Positions 19,054 through 28,455 are shown, counted from the stretch's first letter. The stretch: 64,000 nucleotides of DNA from Sphingobacterium sp. R2 (GCF_040760075.1 NZ_CP142884.1:2542001-2606000); one strand, 5' to 3'. The notes: a model not told the origin generated them from the sequence alone. A program made the numbers and translations.

Positions 19054-19395
19054 ATGAAAGATAATATGAAAATTGATCTAACAAAACCCGAGGCCTTTGA
19101 GGAGTTAAAAGCTGTTCAGGCATTGATGCTTGTGATGGATCCCGAACTGGGAATCAATATCGTAGATATGGGTTTAATTTATCATCTTGATTTAACTGAT
19201 CCGAGTTGCATTGTCGTAACCATGACATTATCTTCTGCATATTGCCCAATGGGTGACTCTATCGTTCAAGGTGTTGAAAACACATTGCAACAGCAATTTC
19301 CAAATAAAGCCATAGTTATCAATCTCGTTTGGGAGCCTATTTGGACGCCGGATCGGATCAGTGAGGAGGGAAAGATCCTATTGGATCGCGGATGA
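19054..19395 (+). CDS. MIP18/SufT (DUF59) family metal-sulfur cluster assembly factor
   Basis: 113 residues with the family core VMDPELGINIVDMGLIYHL and TMTLSSAYCPMGDSI, whose single Cys is the conserved reactive residue. It ends with LVWEPIWTPDRISEEGK. The ATG at 19066 (MKIDLTKP) is an equally good start and has GAAAG ahead of it. The protein helps deliver Fe-S clusters. It closes the nos supercluster, 28 bp after the NnrS-like gene. Confidence 0.9.
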   Translation: MKDNMKIDLTKPEAFEELKAVQALMLVMDPELGINIVDMGLIYHLDLTDPSCIVVTMTLSSAYCPMGDSIVQGVENTLQQQFPNKAIVINLVWEPIWTPDRISEEGKILLDRG

Positions 19396-19835
19396 TCTGA
19401 TTAAGAATAAATTCAACTTTCCATACACATCATTAAAGGAGTTCCCTAATCGCTGGTCTGCGGCCTGAGGTTTGTATGCTACCGTAAATATTTGTCGATG
19501 TAAATATTTAGCATTGCCTTTTTGTACGGATTAAGACCTTCGGAAACGGCTGAAGTTTCCTTCTGAAATTCTGGTTCTCTATTCAGTTTTCTGTATTCTC
19601 TTGCTAATTCCAGCCTGATTCTCATCAATTTTTAAATTTGAACAATCATCAAGACTGACCTAGTGAATTTGGAGCGCGAGGGTAATACCCCATCTACACG
19701 GTCAAATACCTGTCGGTCTCCGTATAAACCTCCCTTTGCACAATATACTTACCTGTATATTGATTTCATACCGCATGCGGCATTTTTTTTGGAGCGTATG
19801 GTCACCATTAAGGGTAAAACTGAAGATATAAAACT
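19396..19835. other. Long intergenic region before the SbnA/Y4yA cluster
   Basis: No convincing gene. It contains a perfect 9-bp inverted repeat at 19485-19510, a small GGAAAC/GTTTCC hairpin near 19555, and a TAAATTTG element at 19633-19640 that could be the -7 box for the downstream cluster. A 62-codon GTG frame overlapping the next start looks spurious. Confidence 0.5.
19485..19510. promoter_or_regulatory. Perfect 9-bp inverted repeat, candidate operator
   Basis: TAAATATTT and AAATATTTA flank an 8-bp spacer. It lies 326 bp ahead of the three-gene metabolic cluster. No regulator gene is adjacent. Confidence 0.35.
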
Positions 19836-20816
19836 ATGGGCTTACAAATAAGTGACGTAAAGGGAATAAGTACCCTGGCATTGGGAATAGGAAATACGCA
19901 ATTAACATCGCTATGTTCACTCAGCTCCAGCTTGGGTATGCAAATCTATGCGAAGATGGAAATGGGTAATCCGAGTGGTAGTGTAAAAGATAGGTCGGCT
20001 ACAAACATTTTAGTTGAAGCCATTCGAAAAGGTTATATTAATAACGAAACGACTATTATTGAATCTTCTTCTGGAAATATGGGTATTGCACTAGCGCGGC
20101 TCTGTAAGTTGCTTTGCCTCGATTCTTACATTGTTGTAGACCCGCATATTAACCAGCACGCAAGGAAACTTTTGAATGCTTTCGGTGCAAACATCGTCGA
20201 GGTAAATGAAAAAGATGAGAATCAGGGTTACCTCGGCAACCGTCTAAAAAAAGTGCAGGACCTTTTGGATAAAGTTCCCAATAGTTATTGGACGAATCAG
20301 TACGGTAATCCAAATGTGCATATTGCGCATGAAGGTATATTTCGTGAAGTAACCAGTCAACTCAATGCCGCCCCCGATTATATGCTGGTTGCCACCAGTA
20401 CATGTGGTACGATCCGTGGCATTGCCGACGCGATTGAGAAAGCATCTGCTACCACCAAGTTGATTGCCGTTGACGCAGTGGGTAGCATTCTATTTGAAAA
20501 TAAGCCGAACGCTAGAAATATTCCGGGAATGGGAGCAAGCCATCCCTCTGCATTTTTGCAAAAACATCAGATCGATCATTATACATTAGTTTCAGATCTT
20601 GAAGCTGTAAAAGGTTGTCAATTATTGCGCGAACGCGAAGGTATGCTCATCGGTGGTTCTTCTGGAGCGCTAGTAGCCGCACTCCATAAATTAAAAAAAC
20701 AGATCCCGAAAAACTCTTCAGTAGTGCTACTTTTCCCTGATAGTGGCGAGCGCTATCTCGATACCATATACAATGAGGAATGGGTACAGCAGACATTTAA
20801 AGAAGTATTGGTATGA
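19836..20816 (+). CDS. Cysteine synthase-family PLP enzyme, SbnA-like
   Basis: 326 residues of a fold-type II PLP enzyme: the PLP lysine in NPSGSVKDRSA (Lys51), the substrate loop ESSSGNMGIALA, the phosphate-binding loop in ATSTCGTIRGIA and GGSSGALVAA near residue 280. SSGNMG and the overall form are closer to SbnA-type beta-replacement enzymes of siderophore pathways (which join an amino acid to activated serine) than to housekeeping CysK/CysM. It overlaps the next gene by 4 bp (ATGA), so the three genes are one operon. Confidence 0.8.
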   Translation: MGLQISDVKGISTLALGIGNTQLTSLCSLSSSLGMQIYAKMEMGNPSGSVKDRSATNILVEAIRKGYINNETTIIESSSGNMGIALARLCKLLCLDSYIVVDPHINQHARKLLNAFGANIVEVNEKDENQGYLGNRLKKVQDLLDKVPNSYWTNQYGNPNVHIAHEGIFREVTSQLNAAPDYMLVATSTCGTIRGIADAIEKASATTKLIAVDAVGSILFENKPNARNIPGMGASHPSAFLQKHQIDHYTLVSDLEAVKGCQLLREREGMLIGGSSGALVAALHKLKKQIPKNSSVVLLFPDSGERYLDTIYNEEWVQQTFKEVLV

Positions 20817-22561
20817 TTTGGAATACGCAACACATTAATCCACAACAAGACCTATATTCCTATTATCAAGAACGAGAGCAAAAAAAATTGCAGCAACACG
20901 GGGATAATACAATTGCCATTGTTGGGGGTGGGCCGAAGGGCTTGTATGGCCTCAATCATTTCGTTAACCGTGTGCGTATAGACCGAGCTACAAAATCCTA
21001 TAAAGTGCTATGGTTCAACAACGATGAGCTATTTGGATGCGGCCCAAACTATAGCATACACCAACCTGATTACCTGTTAATTAATTACTGTATTGGCCAT
21101 TTGAATGCTTTTCATGATAAGTATAGTCAGAAAGAAGATCAACAAAGTTTTATGGAGTGGCTCAGTAAGGTGAAGTGTATAGATATAGATGTCCAGCCAA
21201 CTGACTTTGCTTCGAGAGCTTTGGTGGGCTATTATTTGCAGTGGGTAACTAAGGAGACGATGCGGCAGCTCCCCGCAAATGTCCAACTTCAGCTTATCGC
21301 AGAACCCGTTGTGGCAATAGCGGAACAGCATTCTAAGGCAAGGATTGAAACCAACACGGGTAGTTGGGATGTTGCAAGTATATTGCTCGCTACAGGACAT
21401 TGTTACAATAACACGCCGCTAATCACTGAATCTGAAGTCCCAGTGGCAAATTTTATCAGAAGTCCATATCCGGTGTCAAAATATGATGATATTACTTCTG
21501 ATGCCCAAGTAGGTATTACCGGCATGGGACTTACTTTCATCGACATTGCATTGGCTCTTACTGAAGGACGCGGCGGCACCTTTGATGATAACGGAGATTA
21601 TTGTCCTTCAGGAAAGGAACCATTGATCTATTCATTTTCAAGAACTTCCCTACCTATACTTTGTCGTGGTCCACAGTATCAAGAAAAACGTCCGCTATAT
21701 TTATTAAATGCTTCGAAGTTTAAATTATGGATGCAACAGCCTACGAAAATTGATTTTGAGAAAGATATGCTCCCAATAATCGAGCAGGAAATCCAACTCC
21801 GTTATTATGCTGTCCAATTCAACGAGAACGACCTCGAACGTCTACAAAATTTAATAAATGCGATTCCTTTACAACACCGTTTTACATTGCACAAGCTTTT
21901 AAAACCCAACTTAACGAGTGAAGAAGAAATATTGCGTTATATTGAGGAGAATATTGAGGAGGCACAACGAGGTGAACAGAATAGCCCATTAATGGCGGCT
22001 GCTTCGGTCTGGTCTGAGATATGTCCATCTATTGCTGAATTATATTCTTCCGTAGGGTTTACCGGCAATTCGCAGCAGCAGTTGGATCAGTATTATTTCG
22101 GTGCTTTCAACCGCGTAAGCTATGGTCCGCCAATTGCCAATATGGAAAAAATATTAGCCTTGGCAAGAGCGGGTATCATCCGTTTCTTGCCATTAAAAAA
22201 GCCGACCATTCGATGGCAAGAAGTGGGGAGTGTTTTCGTCGTTTGTGACGAAAATGGAAAAGCTACATCTTTTAATACCTTAATCGATGCACGCATAGGC
22301 AGACCCTCCTTACATCAGCATAATGCTGCTTTATATGATACACTTTTGAGCCAAGGGCTAATTTGTCCCCATCAAAATGAAGCTTATTTCCCTGGTACTT
22401 TGTCCATGGACAAGCGCGGCAAGTGCAATACCTTAGCCAGGGTACCCATTTACTGCTATGGCGCGAATACCGAAGGCGTATTCTTCGACAACGACAGCTT
22501 GTCACGAACAAAAAACGATACCTCCTGTTATTGGGTAGACGATACAATCCGAACATTATAG
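20813..22561 (+). CDS. FAD/NAD(P)-binding oxidoreductase-like protein
   Basis: 582 residues with an N-terminal dinucleotide-binding loop AIVGGGPKGLYGLNHF (residues about 34-49) and a second Rossmann-type loop VGITGMGLTFIDIALAL (about 232-248), the pattern of the FAD-NAD(P)-binding (PF13454-type) proteins. These are often of unknown reaction, sometimes N- or C-oxidising. It sits between two PLP enzymes and overlaps the first by 4 bp, so it probably acts on the same pathway intermediate. The reaction is unknown. Confidence 0.75.
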   Translation: MIWNTQHINPQQDLYSYYQEREQKKLQQHGDNTIAIVGGGPKGLYGLNHFVNRVRIDRATKSYKVLWFNNDELFGCGPNYSIHQPDYLLINYCIGHLNAFHDKYSQKEDQQSFMEWLSKVKCIDIDVQPTDFASRALVGYYLQWVTKETMRQLPANVQLQLIAEPVVAIAEQHSKARIETNTGSWDVASILLATGHCYNNTPLITESEVPVANFIRSPYPVSKYDDITSDAQVGITGMGLTFIDIALALTEGRGGTFDDNGDYCPSGKEPLIYSFSRTSLPILCRGPQYQEKRPLYLLNASKFKLWMQQPTKIDFEKDMLPIIEQEIQLRYYAVQFNENDLERLQNLINAIPLQHRFTLHKLLKPNLTSEEEILRYIEENIEEAQRGEQNSPLMAAASVWSEICPSIAELYSSVGFTGNSQQQLDQYYFGAFNRVSYGPPIANMEKILALARAGIIRFLPLKKPTIRWQEVGSVFVVCDENGKATSFNTLIDARIGRPSLHQHNAALYDTLLSQGLICPHQNEAYFPGTLSMDKRGKCNTLARVPIYCYGANTEGVFFDNDSLSRTKNDTSCYWVDDTIRTL

Positions 22562-22570
22562 AAATACAGC

Positions 22571-23947
22571 ATGAACACAACATTTTTTCCCTTAACACCC
22601 ATTCTGCATCCTTGGGTAAATCATCTTACCAAAGAGCCGAAAGAACTTTTTGAACGAATTGAACAATACGGATCACCAGTCAATATACATCACTTTAAGC
22701 CTCTAAATGAAAATATACATGCTTACCAGACTGTACTAAATAAGTATAATGTCATTCACAAGATATTCTTCGCCCGTAAAGCAAATAAATGCCTGCAACT
22801 TGCTCAAGCCGTGGCGGATGCCGGCCAAGGTGTGGATACCGCAAGCTTTAGGGAACTTCAGCAATGCCTTGACGCAGGAATAGCCAGTGAGCAACTCGTG
22901 CTGACTGCTGCAGTCAAAAATCGACAGCTCTTTGAATTGGCATTAAAGCATAATGTCACCGTTGTGTTGGATAACGAAGATGAGTTGGAATTAGCACAGG
23001 ATGTTGCCGCAATGTTTGGAAAAACCTTGCTAATTAACATACGTGTAGGAGGATTTCATGTCAATGGCCAACGATTACCAACACGTTTTGGCTTTGCTAT
23101 CGATAGTGTTGCAGAACGCATTGAAGGTTTGGCAGAAATCTATCCTCACCTCAAATACAACGGGCTGCATTTTCATCTTAATGGCTATTCAATTGACGAA
23201 CGTGTTGCTGCCATTGAACAGTCAGTACAGGTGATTGATGCATTGCATGACTTAGGAATACACACGCGATCGCTCGATATTGGCGGAGGTATCCTGATGA
23301 ATTATCTTAAATCGCACCAAGAATGGTTATCCTTTCATACAGCATTACGTGAAGCCGTACTCGGCAATCGACCTGAACTTACTTACCAGAATGATGCCTT
23401 AGGTATGGTCAAGATCGAGGATAAGCTTTATGGCGAACCTACTGTATATCCATATTTCAATGAGATCCATAAGGAAAAATTATTAGAGCATATTCTCACA
23501 GCCCATTCCAGCATCTATGGGCTCCCAATACACCGACTCTTTACAGATCGGAGGCTGGAATTACGCATGGAACCTGGCCGTTCATTGTTGGATCAAGTAG
23601 GTTGTACGTTGGCAAAGGTGGCCTTTCGCAAGAAAGATAGCGAGGGTCGTCTGCTTGTGGGGTTGGAAATGAACCGTACACAGTTGCGTAGTTCGAGTGC
23701 CGACTTTTTATTGGATCCTCTGCATCTACCCAAACAGCAAGTCGATGATTCAGATGAGCCCTGTTATGCATATCTTGTCGGGAGTTATTGTCTCGAACAA
23801 GAGTTGATTCTCAAACGACAAATTAAGCTGCAGAAATATCCGGAAATTGGAGATCTTATCCTTTTTCCCAACACAGCAGGTTACATGATGCATTTTTACG
23901 AATCGGAAGCACACCTCTTCGAACTTGCAAAGAATGTATTTATCTAG
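22571..23947 (+). CDS. Y4yA-type fold III PLP enzyme (Orn/DAP decarboxylase-like)
   Basis: 458 residues with the alanine-racemase-like barrel of group IV decarboxylases: PLP lysine in KIFFARKANKCLQLA, the HFHLNGYS loop, the glycine-rich phosphate loop LDIGGGILMNY, and C-terminal residues MEPGRSLLDQVG and AYLVGSYCLEQE that supply active-site groups. The combination with a cysteine-synthase-like gene resembles the y4xP/y4yA pair of Rhizobium NGR234 and SbnA/SbnH of staphyloferrin B synthesis. Decarboxylation of an amino-acid conjugate is a reasonable guess; the substrate is unknown. Confidence 0.8.
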   Translation: MNTTFFPLTPILHPWVNHLTKEPKELFERIEQYGSPVNIHHFKPLNENIHAYQTVLNKYNVIHKIFFARKANKCLQLAQAVADAGQGVDTASFRELQQCLDAGIASEQLVLTAAVKNRQLFELALKHNVTVVLDNEDELELAQDVAAMFGKTLLINIRVGGFHVNGQRLPTRFGFAIDSVAERIEGLAEIYPHLKYNGLHFHLNGYSIDERVAAIEQSVQVIDALHDLGIHTRSLDIGGGILMNYLKSHQEWLSFHTALREAVLGNRPELTYQNDALGMVKIEDKLYGEPTVYPYFNEIHKEKLLEHILTAHSSIYGLPIHRLFTDRRLELRMEPGRSLLDQVGCTLAKVAFRKKDSEGRLLVGLEMNRTQLRSSSADFLLDPLHLPKQQVDDSDEPCYAYLVGSYCLEQELILKRQIKLQKYPEIGDLILFPNTAGYMMHFYESEAHLFELAKNVFI

Positions 23948-23996
23948 CTGAATTTAAAGTTCATATTTAAGTTGATAGAAATAGCTTTATAACATG

Positions 23997-24026
23997 AAGG
24001 GCCTAATATATTCATTGGGCCCTTTG
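23997..24026. terminator. Terminator hairpin after the Y4yA-type gene
   Basis: AAGGGCC and GGGCCCTT pair across a 13-nt loop, 50 bp after the stop. Only three T follow on the plus strand. It may serve both this operon and the convergent esterase gene. Confidence 0.5.
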
Positions 24027-24133
24027 TAATGGAATTTACCTCCTAATTCTCCAAATTTTCTGATCGTGTTATAATAGCACATTATCCCTAGTTAGCCTTT
24101 CCAAAAAACATTATTCTAACCTATAATGTAAAG

Positions 24134-24880
24134 TTATTCGTTATTTATCGCTTTGCGGTGCATCAACAACCATTCATAAATCCAGGGCTCAGTTTCATAG
24201 AGGTACTGGATGCTGTGACCTTTTCCTGTAAGACGGTGGAAAATAATTTCACCATTGCATTCCTCTAGAGATTCGACTATCCTTTCTGTTTCATGTATGG
24301 AGATTTGATCATCCGCCGTTCCGTGATAGGTCAGGATGGGGATGTCTCTGAGCATGCAAATGCGAGTAGTATCGCTATCATTTACCCCTCCACACAATGG
24401 GACAATTGCCGCAATTTTTTCGGGATGATCCAATGCTGCAGCGTAGGTTCCATATCCACCCATACTTATTCCAGTCACATAAACACGACTCTTGTCGATG
24501 CGGTAGTTTGAGGTTATTTCATTGTAAAGCGAGTCGAACCAATTTTCCGTAGACCAATATCTACCCTCCGGACATTGTGGTGCAACCATTACAAAATCAA
24601 ATTCCTTTCCTTGATCTACTAAATAAGGTAAACCATAGATCTTTAATTTTTCAAGATCATCGCCCTTTTGAGATCCTCCGTGAAGATAGATAACCAATGG
24701 ATGTGTGGACGTATCTGTATGGTAATTTTTAGGGAGATAGGTTAGGTGTTTATAATTGACTTTTAGCTTTTCCTGAGCAATAGACTGTGATGTAAAGATG
24801 CCGAAAACGAATATTGAGAGCAGTTGAGGATAAAGATAGCACATCTTACTGTAAATTTTGAGGAGTTCTTGACAAGTCAT
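24134..24880 (-). CDS. Secreted prolyl-oligopeptidase-like esterase (alpha/beta hydrolase)
   Basis: 248 residues. The oxyanion region YLHGGSQKGDD, the nucleophile elbow GISMGGYG, an Asp in YHGTADDQI and the final His in GKGHSIQYLY make a complete catalytic triad. A signal peptide ends at SQSIAQ. The in-frame ATG at codon 13 (complement of 24842-24844) gives a more usual signal length, so it may be the true start. Family members are carboxylesterases/phospholipases acting on small esters. It follows the GHKL gene by 42 bp on the same strand. Confidence 0.85.
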   Translation of the reverse strand: MTCQELLKIYSKMCYLYPQLLSIFVFGIFTSQSIAQEKLKVNYKHLTYLPKNYHTDTSTHPLVIYLHGGSQKGDDLEKLKIYGLPYLVDQGKEFDFVMVAPQCPEGRYWSTENWFDSLYNEITSNYRIDKSRVYVTGISMGGYGTYAAALDHPEKIAAIVPLCGGVNDSDTTRICMLRDIPILTYHGTADDQISIHETERIVESLEECNGEIIFHRLTGKGHSIQYLYETEPWIYEWLLMHRKAINNE

Positions 24881-24922
24881 ATTGGAAGAAAATGAGAAGT
24901 TTACTACAATGTATTCATGCCG

Positions 24923-26191
24923 CTATCGTAATATCATTCCTATCCTTTCCCGTTCTTTATCCGATAGGGGGATAGCCTGCTCAATGATAGGTAATATCTG
25001 TGCTTTACGATCTGTTTGTAGCAAGAGATCCAAGAAGCCTAAGTATGTCCTAATTAAATCATCTTTGATACCGACAAAAGCACGTGGATTGGCAATATAA
25101 AGCTCTTGCACCAGCTGGAGCAAGGTGGCCTTACGACCGCTATCAGCATCAGCATGCCCGTAGTGGGGTAAAAGATTCTTCTGTGCGAGTTCTTCTAATT
25201 TGAGATCCACGGCTTTTTCGCGGACATATTTCTTCTGTTTTCTTTCCAGCATATCACGTAATTCAGCTAAGAGCTTGCGATACACTACTTGTTGTTCTTT
25301 CTCGCTGAATAAGTTTCCTTCAGTAGATAGCGTCATATCTGACATTTCGAAACTGTCAAAAAAATCAGACTCTACGTAAACCGAATGATGAAATTCAATA
25401 GCATTATTGTTAAAACTACTCAGCAGTTTCGTTACCTCCACTTTATGACTGTTCAGGAAATAATAGTAGTAACGGTCCCCAATGGAATATTTCCATCGGA
25501 TATAATTAATCTTAAATACGAACGAATTCTCTTGGGGACTATATATCGTAACTGAGGTTTCATCAGTCTCCTGAATCAGCTGCTGATAGACGATCGGATT
25601 ACCATTTATGGTGATATTGTAACCCAGATCCTTATTTAGATACAAGAACCAGCCAAATTCCTGTGCTAGAAAATCTTTAAAATCCTCCGATTCGAATGTC
25701 ATAGCATTTAGGCCAAATAATCCTTCGAGTAACACAGTGGTTCCTGTATGCTCCGACTGGGATGGCAGCAATTCGGAGCTATCGTATGTTTCTTTATTAT
25801 CTCTGTCTATGGTTATTGTGTACGCCATCAGGCCCTGATGCTGCGCTACCACAGTATGCCAAGTGGCACGGGTGGCAAAAAGGGAAAATGAGAATCGCCC
25901 TTTTCCCTTTTTGCCCCGTGTATAGGAAGTACGTTTGGGTTGCGCTTTCTTGAGTGAATCCAGAAAGTTGCCAAATGAATAGTCTAATGTATCCGGTGTT
26001 ATACCTTCTCCATTATCGCTGATACTAAACTGTTCGATATGGCCAAGTTCATTACTCTTGATTTCGATGGATACTGCTGTGGCTTTAGCATCAAATCCAT
26101 TCCATATATATTCAGCAATGGCTTGCTTAGCATCCTTTGGTAAACCCGCGGATTCTATGCTTGCATTTGTGATCTTTGTACTATTCCTCAT
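24923..26191 (-). CDS. GHKL (Bergerat-fold) ATPase-domain protein, unknown role
   Basis: 422 residues. The N-terminal third has the Bergerat ATP-binding motifs: N-box AEYIWNGFDAKA (residues about 26-37), G1 box ISDNGEGI (57-64), a flexible lid and KGKGRFSFSLFA (about 95-106). This resembles the Hsp90/MutL/MORC group, not a histidine kinase, since no phospho-acceptor domain is present. The C-terminal part is helical and charged. Similar stand-alone ATPases occur in DNA-repair and defence settings, but no partner is adjacent here besides a secreted esterase. Confidence 0.75.
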   Translation of the reverse strand: MRNSTKITNASIESAGLPKDAKQAIAEYIWNGFDAKATAVSIEIKSNELGHIEQFSISDNGEGITPDTLDYSFGNFLDSLKKAQPKRTSYTRGKKGKGRFSFSLFATRATWHTVVAQHQGLMAYTITIDRDNKETYDSSELLPSQSEHTGTTVLLEGLFGLNAMTFESEDFKDFLAQEFGWFLYLNKDLGYNITINGNPIVYQQLIQETDETSVTIYSPQENSFVFKINYIRWKYSIGDRYYYYFLNSHKVEVTKLLSSFNNNAIEFHHSVYVESDFFDSFEMSDMTLSTEGNLFSEKEQQVVYRKLLAELRDMLERKQKKYVREKAVDLKLEELAQKNLLPHYGHADADSGRKATLLQLVQELYIANPRAFVGIKDDLIRTYLGFLDLLLQTDRKAQILPIIEQAIPLSDKERERIGMILR

Positions 26192-26510
26192 GATAATTGA
26201 CCTTTAGGTCAAATCTATTAAAATTATCATTCATTTTATAGTTATACTAAAGAAAATAGTAATGTTTAAAAGATTGGTGAGAGCGTTTCTGCAGATGCAG
26301 TTACCATAAATATACGATTGAGATTGTTCAATTATGTAAGGTTCAAAATGCGGTATTTCGCAATGAGATTGTGCATTGGTAATATCAATCGAGCTGTACG
26401 ATTTATTGATTTTATAGGCAGGCAAACTCGAAATTATAGATATTAATGTTAATTTTATATGAAATTAACATCTGTTACGTTAATTTGCATCAATTAAATT
26501 TACCAAATTC
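26192..26510. other. AT-rich divergent promoter region
   Basis: No gene seen; a 64-codon minus-strand frame lacks coding character. It carries the presumed promoters of the GHKL gene and of the ECF sigma gene, plus the inverted repeat at 26446-26471. Confidence 0.5.
26446..26471. promoter_or_regulatory. Perfect 10-bp inverted repeat upstream of the ECF sigma gene
   Basis: ATGTTAATTT and AAATTAACAT flank a 6-bp spacer, 40 bp before the sigma-factor start. It is a likely operator or promoter element; the binding protein is unknown. Confidence 0.45.
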
Positions 26511-27086
26511 ATGATAGCTGGGCTGAAAAATATTTCCATATCAATGGACGATTTTGTCTTATTAAAAGCTGGAGATCAGTCAGTTTTTGGTGTCGTTTTT
26601 AATTATTATCAGCCGATTATCTATTTTAAAGTCCGGCAGCTCTGTAAAAATGATAGTGATGCAGAGGAAGTGACACAGGAAGTTTTTATCGAATTTTACT
26701 TAAAAAGAATGCAGCTTTCCGGTCCGGAAGCCATTTTTCCTTTTCTATTTGCTATTTCAAAAAGAATGGCCATATCCAATTTCCGTAAATCGCTGGTCCG
26801 GTCCAATTATCTACAGTCGCTTGAGCATACCTGGCTTGAAAATTCCTTTTCGCTGCAGGATGAACTGGAAGGCAAGGAGCTGCAGGTCATCCTGGAATCC
26901 ATTATTGAACAATTGCCGCCACAGCAACAGGCAATTTACCGAAGGAGCAAATTTGAGGATCAATCTTATCAGGAAATTGCCGATGAGGAAGGGCTCTCCA
27001 AAAATACGGTGCGCAATCACCTCAGCCTCGCCTCGAAATTTGTGCGGTTCAAGCTGGACAAAATCCTGTCTATCTTTTTTTTATAA
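26511..27086 (+). CDS. ECF RNA polymerase sigma factor (Bacteroidota type)
   Basis: 191 residues with region 2 (residues about 20-95: AEEVTQEVFIEFYLK, the -10-binding helix, then FLFAISKRMAISNFRK) and region 4 (about 125-185: IEQLPPQQQAIYRRSKFED, the HTH YQEIADEEGLSKNTVRNHLS). It precedes a FecR anti-sigma gene and a SusC with an N-terminal signalling domain, the usual cell-surface signalling arrangement for sensing an imported glycan. Confidence 0.93.
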   Translation: MIAGLKNISISMDDFVLLKAGDQSVFGVVFNYYQPIIYFKVRQLCKNDSDAEEVTQEVFIEFYLKRMQLSGPEAIFPFLFAISKRMAISNFRKSLVRSNYLQSLEHTWLENSFSLQDELEGKELQVILESIIEQLPPQQQAIYRRSKFEDQSYQEIADEEGLSKNTVRNHLSLASKFVRFKLDKILSIFFL

Positions 27087-27243
27087 GAACCTCAACTTGT
27101 GCATCGATTTTTTATTAGCCCATTTAGCAATCCCCGGGGGACTAAAAAAAAATGGCATCTATAATCCTTTTCTAAAAATAATCTTTTGCATTGGTACTTT
27201 TTTCGGGTTCGCGCGATTATGTAGGTGAAATCGATCGAAAGGA

Positions 27244-28455
27244 ATGAACCAAATTGAACAATACAGCCAATTAATACGTAAATATCTTGCTGATCAAGCC
27301 AGCAAAGAAGAACAGGATCTGCTTGTAGGATTAATGGATGATCCCGTATTTCTTCAGGCTTGGGAGAAAGTCTGGCGGGAGAATTCGTATGACGCACAGC
27401 CCGCAACGTACCCTGACCCACATCGGATGTTGGAAAATATAATGGCTGATCCCCGAATTACAACAGCGGCATCTACTCTCCAAAAGACTACAGATGGTCA
27501 TTTTAATCTCAGAAGAAGTTGGTGGCAGGTTGCGGCAGTCTTTCTTGCGTTCTGCGGTGCCGTGCTATGGGGCTACTACAACTTTTATACCGGGGATAGG
27601 CTGCCGAAAGAGCAGCTGTCTAAGGTGTCGATCGTACCGGGTTCTGATAAAGCCATAATCATCCTTGAAAATGGAAAACAGATCGACCTCAGTTTGCTCC
27701 GTGCGGATACGGTCCTTGACCACGGAGAATATTTGATTACTAAGGATAATGAAGGTCAAATCAGTTATAGTCTCAAAGACAACCTGACATCAATAAATAA
27801 TATCGTCTACAATACGATTGTAACCCCTAGAGGTGGAGAATATTCATTAAAGATGGCCGACGGAAGTCTTGTGCAGCTCAATGCAGGAAGTAAGATCAAA
27901 TATCCTGTAAAATTTGATGCAAAGTTGCGGTTGGTGCAGCTTGAAGGTGAAGCCTATTTTGAAGTGGCTAAAATGGATAACAAAGGCAAACGGGTACCTT
28001 TTATCGTGCAAAGTGGAGCACAGACACTTGAGGTTCTTGGAACACATTTTAACATTAGGAGTTTTGGGGATCACATCGTTACCACATTGGTAGAAGGAAA
28101 AGTCAAGCTTTCTTTTGCCGATGCTACCTTAAAAGAACAGTTGCTTACACCCAATGATCAGGTCATTTTCGATCAAAATAGCAAGCGTGTGAAAAAAGAG
28201 CAAGTAGATCCCTTCTATAGTCTCGCTTGGAAAAATGGAAATTTTGCTTTTGATAATGCATCCATAGAGGCGGTCATGGAAGAGGTGGCACGCTGGTATG
28301 ATGTTGAGATCAGTTACCAAGATCAGTTGCAGGGACAGCACTTCTCCGGGACAATTTCCCGCTATGAGAATATCGATAAACTATTGAAAACAATTTCTTT
28401 CGCCGGTGGTGTACATTTCGAACGTAAAGGAAGGAGGATATATGTGCTAAACTAA
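27244..28455 (+). CDS. FecR/DUF4974 anti-sigma factor
   Basis: 403 residues. An N-terminal cytoplasmic sigma-binding segment is followed by one membrane helix (QVAAVFLAFCGAVLWGYY, residues about 93-110), the FecR domain (TPRGGEYSLKMADGSLVQLN, residues about 194-213, to TTLVEGKVKLSF) and a C-terminal DUF4974 domain (ASIEAVMEEVARWYDVEISY) that contacts the SusC signalling domain. It transmits the periplasmic signal to the ECF sigma factor encoded 157 bp upstream. Confidence 0.93.
   Translation: MNQIEQYSQLIRKYLADQASKEEQDLLVGLMDDPVFLQAWEKVWRENSYDAQPATYPDPHRMLENIMADPRITTAASTLQKTTDGHFNLRRSWWQVAAVFLAFCGAVLWGYYNFYTGDRLPKEQLSKVSIVPGSDKAIIILENGKQIDLSLLRADTVLDHGEYLITKDNEGQISYSLKDNLTSINNIVYNTIVTPRGGEYSLKMADGSLVQLNAGSKIKYPVKFDAKLRLVQLEGEAYFEVAKMDNKGKRVPFIVQSGAQTLEVLGTHFNIRSFGDHIVTTLVEGKVKLSFADATLKEQLLTPNDQVIFDQNSKRVKKEQVDPFYSLAWKNGNFAFDNASIEAVMEEVARWYDVEISYQDQLQGQHFSGTISRYENIDKLLKTISFAGGVHFERKGRRIYVLN

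Noticed and set aside
19663-19851. 62-codon GTG frame ending inside the SbnA-like gene
   Set aside because: No ribosome-binding site, out-of-frame overlap with a clear gene, and no protein-like features.
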